DNA of 64,000 bases from Gracilariopsis chorda (GCA_003194525.1 NBIV01000046.1:310001-374000); one strand, 5' to 3'; counted from the first letter of the stretch, positions 21,601 through 34,600 are shown. Numbers and translations: made by a program. Notes: a model not told the origin generated them from the sequence alone.

Positions 21601-24600
21601 GAGCGAGACAGTTTTCGAGAGCTCACCCGGGCGTCATCGGGACTACGTGCTCTTTTTCGTGAATTTGAAGTTCGTAGTCAGGTGACGATTCCAGACACTA
21701 GACTTGTGCAATGGGACTGTGGTAAGCTACAAACTCTAGATCACTTGTTACGTGAGCTTAAGGTTCGGAAGTCGCGTGCGTTGATCTTCACACAGATGAC
21801 GAGAATGCTTGACATTCTGGAATCATTTCTGAATCTCCATTGCTTTCGATACCTTCGTTTGGATGGTACAACAAAGACTGACGAAAGACAAAGAGTGGTG
21901 GAACGGTTTAACGCTGATTCAAGAATTCTCTCTATGATACTAACCACTCGTGCAGGAGGCGTTGGGATTAACTTAACTGGTGCCGACACGGTGATTTTCT
22001 ATGACTCTGATTACAAACCTGCGATTAATAATCATGCCCAAGACCGTGCGCATCGTATTGGGCAAACGAAGCCTGTGCATGTGTACCGCCTGATTTCGGA
22101 ACAAACTGTAGAGGAAAACGTTCTGAAATGGGCAATGGGGAAGCGTTCACTGGAGCAGCAAATAATTTCACATGCTGGTTCACCACGGATGGAATTCAGA
22201 GATATCGAGATTCCTCCAAAATGGTAAAGTCTCCACAGAATACCTGAGAAAGCCAGACCTCACTTCCTGCTGTTCATAATGAAAGACTTGGAGCTCCCAA
22301 GAACGGAATACGAAGCAGCTCACTGACTCCGAAATCTATACTACTGCAGGACCTAGCAGAAAACGGTAGGAGCCGACCAGTTTCTTCAGAATCATTGCAG
22401 AGTGCCGAGAGTACTGGTGTCCAATGCTCCTACGGGGAGTTTACAGGATTCAGAGCAGCAAATAAGAGCGAAATGGAGAATGGTATGGCAAAGGCAAGCA
22501 GTGAGGCAGTGATTCAGGACGTTGGGGATGGCTCTGATGAGTACCAAGAATTAACCTCCAAGCTTCTAGCCAGGGAAGATGAGCGTGAAGAACTAGCCCT
22601 CAAAGCTGCCGAGAAAGAAAAACATGACCTAGAAGCTGAGTTTGAGGACACCCCGGAAGATCATCATATTGATGCGACGAGGGCCGACAACAAAAGCAGT
22701 CGAACTAATGAGCTTGCGAAGGTCATGAACTCTCTAACCCGTATTCAGAGATACGAACTTCGTGTTTTTGAACGTATGAGTGGGGCAGAATCTCTTCCTG
22801 AGCCCTCGCATTGCAACAACATTGGTGCAAATTGGGCTACTCCTGGATTCGATTCTGTACTTGGAGAGTGCTCTCGTCCAGATGATGCAAATGATTCTGA
22901 AATCGAGAGCACTGGAGAAGATGATACGGAGACTCTGCTGTATGAAGTGGATATTACTGATGATGGACATGCAAGCTATGTAAAAGCGCTGACGAACGCC
23001 GACGCGGACATTGATATGTACCTGTCGCTACGCGACGGTGGTCCGGAAGAGCTTCACTTTTCGTCGGTAGTACATGGCACCGCAGCGGCTGGTTTAGAAT
23101 GTGCGGAAGATGCAGCTTTCTTCCCGCACCCTTACAACAGAATGAGCCGGACAATGCATGCAACGAGAAGGCAGAAAGAGAAGGGTCTTGAGAACCTGCG
23201 GAAGGGGAAGGCTGAAATTGAGAGAAGACGCAAGTTGGAAACAGCATGTTCTGCTCCTAACCAAACGAGCAGCCGCGCTGCATTTTCTGTGGACTCCTAC
23301 AGGGATGAGCAGCTTAAGGGATCAGGTGCCACGGATCGTGCAAGGACAACAAAAGGAAAACCCGAGCTACTATCCATCTCAATCCAATCTGCTTCGAAGA
23401 AGAGCAGAGCAGATTCTTCTTCTAGGTCGAAGACCGCAATGAGTGTAGCTAGTGCAGGTTCAGGATCTGATACACATCATTCGAGTATGTGTCTATTCAA
23501 GAACAAGCCAAAGAAGAACACGAAACGGTTTACGATTCCTGGAATTAAGTCTTCAATTGCGAACTATGGAAGCAGCATATCTAACGAACCTAACAGAGTA
23601 AACGATGGCTGGACCAAGGAGGAGGATGAGGCCTTGATCGATGCTGCCTCTGCGTGTAACAACAATATGTTTCTCGTGGCTGACCTTCTGTCTTCGGATC
23701 CACTCGTATGAATGGGAGTTCGTCGACTCAGGCCAGTCCGGCATTGTGTAGATAGGCTTCTCAATGATTTTGGAAAGGATATCAAGAGCGTTCGACCGGT
23801 TCCGAAGGCAATTATAAGCGATCGGGAAATTGTGCAGAAGTATCATTCCGCGTTTCAACGTGCCGTCAGTGCTTTAAGTACAAAGGCTGTGTCAAATAGC
23901 GGACAGACGGGACTTGAGTTGCATTCATCCCAACAGAAGTTAATGTCTGAAGCGACATCAAAGATGAAGGGGATGGTGAGGCCAGAGCTTTTGCCACCCC
24001 TGACCGCAGTTCTTAAGTGCTTCAATATTCCTGAGCACCATAAGCCCAGAATGAAAACGACCGAAACAGGGCCTCAGGCTGTTTACAAGCGTCGACGGCC
24101 TTTCATGTTTCCTCCTAGAGATAATATCTGACTCTTAACGCGTACAGGTGGGCTTTCAACCGCTGTTGGTGCTTCTTATCAAGATCAACCAGCAATAAAG
24201 AGTGGAGACCCAAATCGCTTCCAAAAGGGGCCAGGCAGAGGAGCTCGCAACATGAATCTTGGAGCATCGTCGCGTCGTAACGGTCAGATTCGCAATGCTG
24301 CCGGCTCTCGAGGTTCTACACCGAAGATGAAGACAGTTGATTTGAAAACGGAGAATCAGTCGACTTCCCATCGTCCCCAAGAGGCTAGAAATGTTCTGCC
24401 GCCTCATAGCATATCTCGCAGGGAATCCAACCCTTCAACTATAAAGTCTTCTGGTTACAAACATGTGAACCTGGGAAATAGTGGACAAAGTGTTTCAGTG
24501 TCAAAAAAAGGAAGATGGCCAAAGCCAGATAGGATCCGTCAACCACGCTGTTTTGATGACTCGTGTAGCTACCTCAGCTGTGCAGAATGCAGCGAAGTAT

Positions 24601-24951
24601 TCTCGTTCTACAGCTGATCTTCCCAAGTCCTGGGGAATGCCTCCATCTAACGCGGGGAGCACATTGAAGGCAACTTCTGGAAAGATTGCCGGATCTCAAG
24701 GCGTCGTACAGTCAATGGTCACCACCTCCATGCTCCAGAACGGAGATGCGCGGGTTTATTATTTGGGGACTCCCGCGCTCTTGACTGGTTCACAATTCCG
24801 TATAGGACAAGTATTAAACTACGGAGGAGGTGACCACAATTCTAAAGCTCTCTATTCTTCGTATGTGTCATCATCACTTCAACCTGGGAACGGCAGCGGT
24901 AATCCACTGGCGCGTTGTCGGGGAACTGCCAGCACAGCGGAGCCCCAGTAG
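18604..24951 (+). pseudogene. SRCAP/SWR1/PIE1-type Snf2 chromatin remodeller, broken
   Basis: All landmarks of a SWR1-class ATPase occur in order. An HSA domain is at ~18640-18900 (LATDFIGERKWKMQMARK). Two acidic DDE.TI repeats lie at ~19270-19530. Snf2 ATPase motifs follow: ADDMGLGKTIQTI near 20172, DEAH at 20485-20496, LLTGTPLQNSVMELWS near 20564. LRKVCNHPDLFEGRPILSPF near 20956 marks SRCAP/SWR1 with its long insertion. C-terminal helicase motifs (TTRAGGVGINL, QDRAHRIGQTK) lie at ~21940-22070, and a SANT-like domain at ~23610-23770. In-frame stops at 19363 (TAG), 20293 (TGA, where Trp is expected), 20816 (TAA, where Tyr is expected), 22245, 23709 and 24129 (TGA), plus frame changes near 20672, 20838, 22218 and 24545, break it. 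Only ~20 residues precede the HSA, so the N-terminus is also short. A coding-like tail may extend to ~25315. Confidence 0.88.
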
Positions 24952-25085
24952 GTCCCAGTGCCGGCACAGGCAGGACTAATCAGGGATTAGATGGTTCATG
25001 AAAAGGAAACGATAGCATGACAGTGAATCGTGGTACCGTGTGCATGGCACGAGAGGCATTAGAGCTGGGAATGCTGCAACGATCA

Positions 25086-25152
25086 GAGGTGCGTCAAGAG
25101 GCGCATCTAGATGCCCATCAAGAGGGGCGTCAAGGGTCGCATCAAGAGGAGT
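25086..25152 (+). repeat. ~12-nt degenerate tandem repeat (RGAS-like)
   Basis: About six units of the type cgtcaagaggcg or catcaagagggg run head to tail. On the plus strand they encode repeated Arg-Gly-Ala-Ser, which would suit the disordered tail of the broken SRCAP-like protein. On the minus strand they read as repeated Pro-Leu-Asp-Ala. Confidence 0.6.
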
Positions 25153-25298
25153 AGCTTGAGTTACCATTTCGAACCCGGCTAGCACGGGTATAGCTATCGG
25201 AAGAGCTGTTGGTTTAGGACGTGGCAATGTGGCGTCCCGGTCAGATACAGGTGCAGAACTCGTTAGAACTCGAAGAGGAGGTTTACTAGAACGTCTTT

Positions 25299-26623
25299 TC
25301 ATATAAAACTTCGTCTTTGCAGGTATCCTAGCCTATGAAGCTTTTCTGCAAGTTCATTGCGCCGCGACGACGTTTCTCTTCGCCTGTTCCTTGACCGTCT
25401 GTTTTCGCCTTCTGTGTGACAGTCATCCTGAAAGTGTATGATAGGCGTACCAGTCACACGATTATCATCATGATGCGGTACGAGTTCAAACACGGAGCTG
25501 TCTCCATTATCAATAATGAAGTTGTGGAGTTTGCACGTGACCATAATGATAAGTGTAGAAGTTGGCAACGAGTAACGAAGAGCTGACCAAAAGATGCCAA
25601 ATCGGCATACAAGCATCCCGAACGCCTGCTCGCAACAAACTCTGGATAAAGAATGATACGCGTTGAAAGAATCTTCTTTTGTACTTAGATTTCGTCCTGG
25701 ATACGGCGTTAGAATTCTCTGCTCGTTTGTATACGCTTCATCAGCAACAACAGCTGCCCACGATGGTAGCTGTGCACCACTTAACAAATCGTACAATAAA
25801 GTTGCCTAAAAGCTGTAGAATCATGCGTTCCACCCGCATGTCGCGCCGAAACGAAGCAGAATTTGTAGTCTGCTTGAACTGCTGCCTGCACACAGATTGC
25901 AAAAAACCATTTGCGATTGTAGTACTTACGAGGATCTGACGCTTCTCGAAGCTTAGGCCGAATAATTTCGATCGCGATACCATCCAAGGCTGCCACTACA
26001 CCATCAAGTGGACTTCGGCGACGTTTCTCGAACATATCCGCGCTTGCAAAACACTCTTCAAAAGAGATCGGAAATCGAATTTGTGGAAGGACTTCATTTA
26101 GAACGTGAAGAGTTTCATGAAACACATGATATACGGTAGACTCAGCAACACCATATGCCCACCCCAGGTCTAGAAAGCTTGCACCTGCTAAGAGCCGTAA
26201 AGTTAAACATAGCATAACAGGTACGGATACAGAAGCAGCAATATAGCTCCGCTTTCTTTGCATTCTCAAGAGTTTTACTGAGAGAAGTTTGGAAAGGATA
26301 TTAAACTGCTCTTTTGAGAGACGGTACATTCGGCGAAAGAATTGAGTAGAAAGAGTAGCCATATGAGCTTCAAAGTTGAATTGTGGTCTCGGAACAACAG
26401 GGCTTTTGAAATGTAAAGGTGAACATAGGTCCGCTGCAATGGTGAGAAGAATAATACAAATAACGGTAAGCACGCTTTCGTTTTGTGTAGTTGATGAGTC
26501 TACGAACAAACTCATTGCTCTGGAAGGATCTTTCTTGGTTAATAGAGCGCGATGTCTTGGTCTGTGACGTTGCTTTCGAATTCGCGGATATTGGCGTTGC
26601 GTTCCCCTTTCTAACGTTGGCAT
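25299..26623 (-). mobile_element. PIF/Harbinger transposase (DDE_Tnp_4) with one frameshift
   Basis: Two minus-strand frames, 26623-25781 and 25796-25299, make one transposase of roughly 440 residues. The first holds a helix-turn-helix-like stretch (GWAYGVAESTVYHVF), the first catalytic Asp in VVAALDGIAIEI, and the second in HAGGTHDSTAFRQ. The second frame holds VVADEAYTNEQRILTPY, the SFNAYHSLSRVCCEQAFGML segment with the catalytic Glu, and CKLHNFIID. The tail is Arg-rich. The frames overlap near 25785, and a single-base shift joins them in the usual order, so this copy is nearly intact and probably young. Terminal repeats and a TTA target duplication were not found by eye. It lies at the 3' end of the broken SRCAP-like gene, facing it. 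Confidence 0.85.
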
Positions 26624-28607
26624 GGTGCAAGGGTGGCCGTAAGCGTACTGAATTGTCTCTGGGAGGGTATGGGGCTCGCGTTAAGGAAAAACTCATAGAA
26701 TGAAGCCTTGGCTGAAAGCTTGAAGTTGACCGCGTAACACGTTTACATCCGTTAAAATCTAGAAACTCATAGAACGGCCCTCAGTACGGAGGAAACATCG
26801 GAAAGCTTTGCACTAACTAGCATGGAAACGTCGGAATCATTCCGTAGAGAATGGGCAACACGCATGAGGCAGGAGGACTTTAAAAGTTTAATAGTTCTAC
26901 TTGAGGACGTTGCTTCTGCTAATCATAAAAAAAGGAAGCGGTACCTCGAGGTCAACATCCTCGACCGCTACTACGCAAATGACCGCCACATGAGGCAGAA
27001 CTTTTTCAGTAGTGGTGTAGAGCATGAGAATCAATAAGTGAGGCGTGCAGAGGCTCCTCGAGATGGAATTTGAGCGTACATCGGCAGCCTCAGAGCGTTT
27101 TGGACGTATCTCCGCAACAGGCTCGAGTTAGCCGGAGTGCTTTATCTTGTTGGAAAAAGCTCAAACAGCCCTCCAACTTCGGTTTTGAGCACAAAAGGCC
27201 AATTTCTGGATGTTTTGGCCTATATCTCAAAACTGAAAAATTACTTCTAAGGTACTCTTGATTTTGAAGTTCTCCCATATGCAGATGTATTTACACTCAT
27301 TCTTTCAGGCACTGGCGAATTGAGAAGTATTTCATGTAATATTTACAACAATGTTTGTCGTCTTGATATTTTGAAGCTTTTTTTTTTTCAAACCTCCGAA
27401 AGTTGTCGCTCAACATCTGAAAGCCAGTGCCGATTAAATTCACATTAATACTAGCTTTGGTGCCTACTATCAACCCAATCCAAGGCACACTGGCTGATCA
27501 ACGGCTCGCCACTGCTTTCAAATTAGACAACACACTTGCTAGCGTAAACAGAAGCATATGGCAGATGGTCGATGAATTCAATGTCACATATCAGATTCGC
27601 TGCTCTGTTGTATCCCACGCAGAGGAAATTTAATGCATATCACGGAATGGACTTCTGGTAGTACTTTTGATCATGGTGAAAGGTTGTGCTTACAAGACTA
27701 ATGGCCACCTGGAAGCGCAGACTTCACTTACGTTCGGTCAATCTTCGGCATCGCAAATACGGTACGAATGCAGTTGTTACGACTATTAATGGCTTGAATT
27801 GAGAGTCCATTATTAACCATTGTTAACACCGTAGCTTTCAGATGCCTTAAAGCATTTGCTCGCAACTTTTATGCAAGAATCAATCGAACTTGGTGGTATA
27901 AATGTGGACGATTAAGGTGACAGAAAACCCGCCTTTTCCCATCATCTCCTCTAGCTGCTTCATGGAAGACGGCCCATTCTCATAATGCGCCTTTAGAATG
28001 TGGCGTTCATTTTGCCTCAAAATCTCGATAGATTTCCTTAGCACACCAAACCTCAGAAAGGATCGTGGGATCACCTGTCAGTTTCTTTGTCTACGCAAGC
28101 CTATCAAAGTTGAACTTGAAGCTTCCTGATGAAGGTCTGGGTCGTTCGTTCAGCGTACCCCATTTGGTTATGTACCTGAGACAACTGAGCCCAGTAATGT
28201 TGGACGAGTGGTTCATGGTTTGCCAAAAGGTCGAGAACCTTTAAAGCACCACTAGGGCTGTATTCTGGTTTAAAAGGTTCTAAATGTGGTAAGTTGGCAC
28301 TGTTATCAGTTTGTTTCATAAAATTGGTTAGTTGTCGAACGTTTTCACGGTATTTTAAAAGACTGTGAAGCAATGGATACCATACGAAGATGCAGTAGGC
28401 TTGAATTGAGTACGAAAGAAGGGAAAGCGAAAGTGCGAGAGCGAAACTCTAAGCAATTGAATTGCAAAATGGTTGTGCAGTTTCTGCAAATGCATGGCCA
28501 CCTTCATCATGGAAAACAATGTGAACCGTCTGATTTGATCTTGTTTCACTGTAGAGACAAGGCTTCCCCCTTATGTGTCCTTTTCTGTAGATTTTTGAAT
28601 GGTCTTA
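26624..28607. other. Intergenic debris between Harbinger and the LTR element
   Basis: There is no clear gene. A 71-codon frame at 26822-27037 (plus) has a charged, helical sequence without a domain. Minus-strand frames at 28549-28355, 28373-28104 and 28074-27880 seem to continue one another and could be a decayed gene of ~180 residues (GALKVLDLLANHEPLVQHYW), which I do not recognise. The right copy of the 35-bp inverted repeat is at 27248-27282. Confidence 0.35.
27248..27282 (-). repeat. 35-bp repeat, right copy of an inverted pair
   Basis: 27248-27269 is the exact reverse complement of 14955-14976, and the next 13 bases match with a few differences. See the left copy at 14942. Confidence 0.65.
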
Positions 28608-28693
28608 TGAGAGTGAAGCTTAAACTTCACTTTGCTTCGATTTCGGATCTCGCTTGTCTTAAGTACTTGGTATTTCTATTGTAATGTTTGACT
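28608..28693 (-). repeat. Short LTR (3' LTR of the minus-strand copia element)
   Basis: It is 86 bp and recurs with moderate divergence at 36948-37033. On the minus strand both copies run from TGTCAAACATTAC (the first base is changed here) to CTTCACTCTCA, with the TG...CA ends usual for LTRs. Confidence 0.7.
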
Positions 28694-31600
28694 TCCCAAA
28701 ATGTGGCCCAACAAGATTCGTGATTGTGTTTGACAGTCCCCGGTTGTTGCTTCGCATTTTGACGAAAGCTATTGAGTCTACATCTCAGTTGTTGGCATCT
28801 ATTTCTATTCAACGGTTCAGTGTGTATGTCTGTTTTCATTGCATCGGTATGACGTCTGGAGAGCATGATTTTTTTGTCTGCAACGTGATGTTGAAGGACT
28901 GATGCCTTATGTCAATATATGCGCGTTGCTTGATCGGGGCTTGGTTCTGGAGAATACCGATTGCTGATCTATTTTCGATATTGGGTGCCATTGGTTACTT
29001 AATTGCAAGGTAAGATGATCGAAGGAGTTGCTGTAACCAGTTGGTATGTTGTCTGGCATTCGTCACGGCTACTTCCTAGGCCTCAGTAGTCAAGAGTGCA
29101 ACGATGCTTTGCTTTATGGATAGACATGATCTTGGGGATTCGTTCATCGTATGGAAGCTGCCGGTGATCAACTTGCGGGTGAATCCATTCGCAAAATCTG
29201 CATCACTGTAGACCTTCATCGTGTGCAGGTGGAGTTATTTTGAGCCAATGAGGGTGAAGACTAGTCTATATGTCTTGGTGCTTCTTAGATACCGTATGAT
29301 GGTCTTTAACATTGGATTATGGTGTTGTTGCGGGTTTTGCATGTGCGGTACAAGCCTATTCACCTCGTAAATGTTATCAGATCTGGTACTATCAGTGATA
29401 CACCTGATCCCTCCGGGGATTTTTCTATATCGTTCCGCTTATTCGGGTGGTAATAATGGAGTGGGGAGTTGGTGCTCGAGGTGCTTAAGCGTGGTGTAGG
29501 GGGTGTGAGTTGGATTGCAGGGTTGCATGTTTATCTGTTAGATTATAGCATCTACTGCGCCTGGTTGTGCTATGTGCAGTCTTCCGTCTTCGTGGTTTGT
29601 GATGGTCCGACTTAAGAACCGTGTGGGTGTTACAAGTCGCTTGCTTCTGTACTTGGTAAGTTTTTGTCGATGGGGATCGTCTAGATGCTGGGCATTGGAT
29701 GAGAGAACTAGAACTCATGGACCATGGTGCTCACGAGGATCCATATTTGTCGGGTTTATTTACCATGAAGGGACGGTTCATGTTTGCATGGTCTCAATCC
29801 ATGGTTGTTGAGGAACTCTTTGATTCCGGGATTGTATTTGTATGCTGAGGGTGGTGAACCGTAGAGCGTCCCCTCCAACATACCGTATTTTCTGCTGCGT
29901 CGATAAGTGCTGTCGAAGTTTTACATCTGTTTGACATATGCAGGTTTGTTGTAGGTGTATATGTACCGGAGAAATGCCGGCTTAATATCAAAATGCTCAA
30001 GCAGTAGTCGTAGTGTGGCTTGCAATACATCAAAAACCCTCTGCATGGTGCGGTTCGCTGTGTACGATGTGATATGCTTTGGGTCAGAGTGTGGGAGAAC
30101 GACAGTACGAAGACCGAAAGTAGGCAATGAGAGATGCATGTGGAGAATGGATGACGTAGGACCGGATCAGAGCAGAGGTGAAAAGGTGGCTAGGATGGAA
30201 CGAACGGGTGGGGCAACTGACAATTTCTAGACGTTGTACACGTGGCCGAGCGGTGGGCGCTGCAGGTAGCCATGCAAAAATTACCGGTACTCGCGCACGG
30301 ACAAGTTGTTATTTAATTAGTTTTTAGAGGTAGGAGATACCGCCCAAGACAGTCATTCACCCATATCTCCCTTGGATACACGGCAGGTGAGAGGCCACCC
30401 CGAGGGCTGGCGGGTATTTGTGTTGTAGTGAGTGCGACAACCCCTCGTTGAGTAGAGGCAGACGTCATCCTACCAAATGGAATAGTATCTTGTTCTACTT
30501 GGCGATACAGACTGCCCACTAGCGTGTTCTACTAAGCTGTACGGTAAATCAATAGTGGTGCACGACTACCATTACTCTACGTGTGTTCTTTGACCATGCC
30601 TGACGCAGTTGCCCGTCCTTTCCCGCAGCCCTCGACTGGCGTCTCCTGACTTCGAACGTTTGAATCTTCCGCCCAGGCTTTCTATGAAATTCTTCAATTG
30701 ACAGCTGAGACACGTTCAACCAGTCATCAATTTACGCAAAGCATTGCGCTAGTCCTGGCTTCATTAAACTGCCTTGGAGATTGCATCCCGGTTTTCGCTG
30801 AAGTATATGACTGGGTTGGGAGCATTTGTACCCTTCTAATATCATCCATGGTATTAATTGCTTTCGTGGTGGGATGAAGTGTTGGGGAAGCCATTTGATA
30901 CTGTTACATTGGTCGAAGTGGCCAAATTTTTGTCGTGTGCTTGTGCTTTTGTGTAGCGTCTGGATATTTTCTGGCTTGTGTGAGGTTGGCCGGGGGAGGG
31001 ATATCAATGGCGATGTGTTTGGGTATGGTTTGTTGTGGCTACGCATGGGCCTTGAACTCTTGTGTAGTATTGAATGCAGGATCGTGTGCTTCGTGGTGTG
31101 GATGGGAGTCGATGGCGCGGATGGGTTGTTAACGCTGTGTGTGAAGATTGAAATCACGAAATGGGTCGGGGATGGGGGTACATGTATCTGGCCTGATAGG
31201 CTCTTGGTTGTAGCTTCTTTTTGGGCGCATATACCGGTGCTGTGCCGATTTGGCCGGATTTGAAGAGTTGTTGTATGTATGTTCGGTTTGGTGCCGTACC
31301 GTAAATGGTAGGGGTATTGTTAGGAACAGAGGTGCAATGGTTGAAATTGGTTGGAAGTCGATGGTGATGATCAGAGTTGAAGTTCGGGGCATCCATCGGG
31401 GTTTATATAGAGGGTCGACCCTAGTTCTATCAGCGCGACTAGTCAATGAGAAATCGTCTGGACTTAACAGCATTATGCTTGGTCTTCTCGTGGGCTTCCA
31501 TGCGTGGGTGGCTTACCGGGTTCAATGCCAAATCTAGCCGTTTGATGACCTGGCAGATTCCCCAGCTGATGAATTGTTCTATAACTTGGCAAGGATCAGA

Positions 31601-34600
31601 ATTGGACAGGGTCTTGATGATCTGGCATAACCCCAAAGTGCTCATGATGACTTGGCACGGATCTCTCGGGAACCTTCTATGACCGTTGGATCATTGCTGT
31701 ACCACGTGAAGTGTTTGTCAACTTTGTAAGTAGTAGGCAACGTTTATTTCGGAACCAACTTTGTCCACGTAGTCGTTCGGGGCTTTTCTGAGATAAGCAT
31801 GTAGTCGTGTCATATTGACAGTATGTCACAAAATACGTCAACTCGGCTTTGAGACCAGGTAGAAATGTCAAATAGGTAACTGAAGTGCAACGTCCTCAGG
31901 GAGGGATTCCTGGTACTTGATCGTTTTCCCCATATTATCGGTTGTGTAGTGTTTATATGAACTACGCCCCACAATGGTGGGTATAGACACGTGGGACATG
32001 GTTTTGGGTCAGTTGGCGGTTGGCCACAGTAGTGGATGTTGCCACGAAATGTGGAGTATTCTAGTTGATTTTATTTATTATTTTCACACCCATTTATGGG
32101 AAGCTAGTACTTAGTGCGACGGCGCCCTGCCGTCGCACGAGTAAACCTTCCCCAACAAGGGACCCCAACCTGGGGATTTGGCTCTAGTTGTTACCGCTTG
32201 CGCGCGTGCTCTACTCCTCCTTGGAGGGAAACGCCGTAAACCACGGGCCATCTAACCCCCTTGCACATCTAAAGAGGCCCATCCTTGGGAGTATAATTGT
32301 TCCAATCAAATTGGTGTTTTGCCCTGTATAGGGAGTCCTGTCCACCGGCATTGCCGTATTCGTTCGTCGCTCTCGCGACGCACCCTCGCCCACTCTTCGT
32401 CCTTTCCCTTCACTCTCCTCCTTTCCCCCTTTCAGGGTAGTACATCCCACTACCCGCGGCCCCTCCTGTGTGCACCCGCTCACACTTCCCCACTTACGTG
32501 GAAACACACATCTACTGAGGATCACACCCCGCTCACGCAGATACTGATTCTTCGCCTTCACCTCCCTGCGCAAGTCGCGACAGGTGTCCCTGGTCTTACA
32601 AACCAGCTTCGCCGTGACACCTCTGGGAGGGCTCTACCCGACTGGGTTCACCTCGTGAGAGGAAGATCCCGGACGTGTTTCGGTGTTTTTCCCCTTTGTG
32701 GCATTGCACCACAGTAACCGATCTCTTCAGGAGATCGAGTACAATAAAAGTAAGAAAAGTAGACACTTTACATCTGATGCTGGAGCCAAGTATACTCAAA
32801 CAAAGCTAAAATTGTAACTAAATCTAACAGGGAAGTACCGAGGTGCGCATGGTGTAGGAAGTTGTACTTGAATATGGTATCTCTGGCTGCATCTTCGCAA
32901 TATTGATCTCCTAGTTGGGCTTTGTTCAGTAACGCTCTGAATGACTTTCGGCTATAGAGTTTTCTTGTGGCTAGTGGGGCCTTCTTAGATGACTGCGCCC
33001 TTCGTCCTTTCGTTATATTTCTTGCCTCGCGTATGAAGTGTATTTTTTCGCTATACAACTTCTAAAGTCCGTTAGAGGGTGTTTTATATGAATTCTGATG
33101 TGGTCTAGACTGTCGTTTACGTGTTGCAGTATTTGCTTGGGAACTCGTACGTGTAGTGCAACGCGCTCGTGGAGGTTTATCTTATAATGTGACTCATACA
33201 AATGCGGATTTACCGCATCGCGGCGAAACCGTTCGATATATGAATCGGAGGTCAGTTACTTGACGCCGAGGTTACTGGCACATTTTCATGGCCATTAGTT
33301 TACTTGCCACTTTGGGACACTTACCACACGTGTCGTGGTGTTTGCTCCTATTATTTAGAAATAGCTATATTCTATTTAGCTAATAAAATATAGCTGCCTG
33401 AAGGTGGATCGGCACCGCCTATACTTCGGTAGGCAACCGTGCCCCCACTGCGGGGAAGTAAACAAAACATCAGAGTGTTCGGCTCTGACTCAGGCACCCC
33501 TGGTGCTTGGAAAACTCCGTCGGAGAGCCAACGTGTGGTGCTGGACTAGTTACTCCACCTTGTAGTATCTCCAACCGCATTCCGCGTCGCTGTATCATCC
33601 GCTCCACGTGTTCCATTATCTCGTCTATATTATCACTGATACAGGCCGCACCCCCATGCTGGCCTGTTATTACTTATTTCTTTCTCGCTTGTCTCGCGCT
33701 TCCTTCGTGGTTATACCGTACACCTGCACGCCCGTCGTGACAGTGAGCCTCGGACATACACCCGGCTAACGCGCCCACCGCAGGTGGCTCTGTTTACTGT
33801 TGCTACCCTTTACAGAGGACGATCCGAATGCCTTCGCGTATCTTTCCCTCCGCGGGGTACTGTACCACATTAAGAAGTATGCTAACGTGAAGTGGCTGTG
33901 TGAGCAGATGAACAATTGCATGTGATTGTTCCCATAGGTGGATGTGGGCTTAATGGGGCCGCATATATCGGAGCGGACATAGGCTTCTGTGGGATAGTTG
34001 TGTACGATACGTCTGTGAGGAGAGGGGCGGAGTTTGGTGTGCGAGCAGTTGCTGCAGGTGAGAATGGTATCTGCTAGTAGTGACTGTACCATGCGTGGGA
34101 TTAGTCAATGAGCTGTTGCTAGTGAGAGTTTGGATGGATGTGAATGACTTAGGCGGACGAGCTAATCTTGTATTATGGTTTGTATGTTGGTTGTGCCACG
34201 CAGATGATGAGAATTCCTTGGGATGTGAAGTAATCGGAGGCCTGTGGGGCCTTCGGAACTCAATGTGACAGGTGGCTCAGGGTGCCTGTGACTGTGAGTT
34301 TTAGGGAAAGGGCTGGATTTGGGTGTGCGATAGGAGGCAGCTTTGTGTTGGTTACTCGTTTTATTCGGTATGGTTCGTGCCATGAGTGCTCGTTTACGTT
34401 CTACGGTGATCCCAAATAATGCGTATTGGTTTCCCGTACATGCAGACTGGGGTAATATGTGTGGTGTTTGTTGTGATTTTTGAGGATAGAGCCAGATTTT
34501 GATGTGAATGGCACTAAGCCGTTGGTTTTGGCGAGATCAAGTACTGAGAGAAGGCTGTGCATTAGGAGATAATCAAGACGAGCATACGTTTAGGCAGTGT

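Noticed and set aside
18604-24951. Introns as the explanation for the SRCAP-like frame breaks
   Set aside because: At most stops the protein text continues in the same frame on both sides with no missing or extra residues, so single-base changes fit and introns do not.
18604-24951. Altered genetic code with stop codons read as amino acids
   Set aside because: All three stop types are involved, frame changes also occur, and neighbouring genes such as FIGL1, SET and RNase Z are normal.
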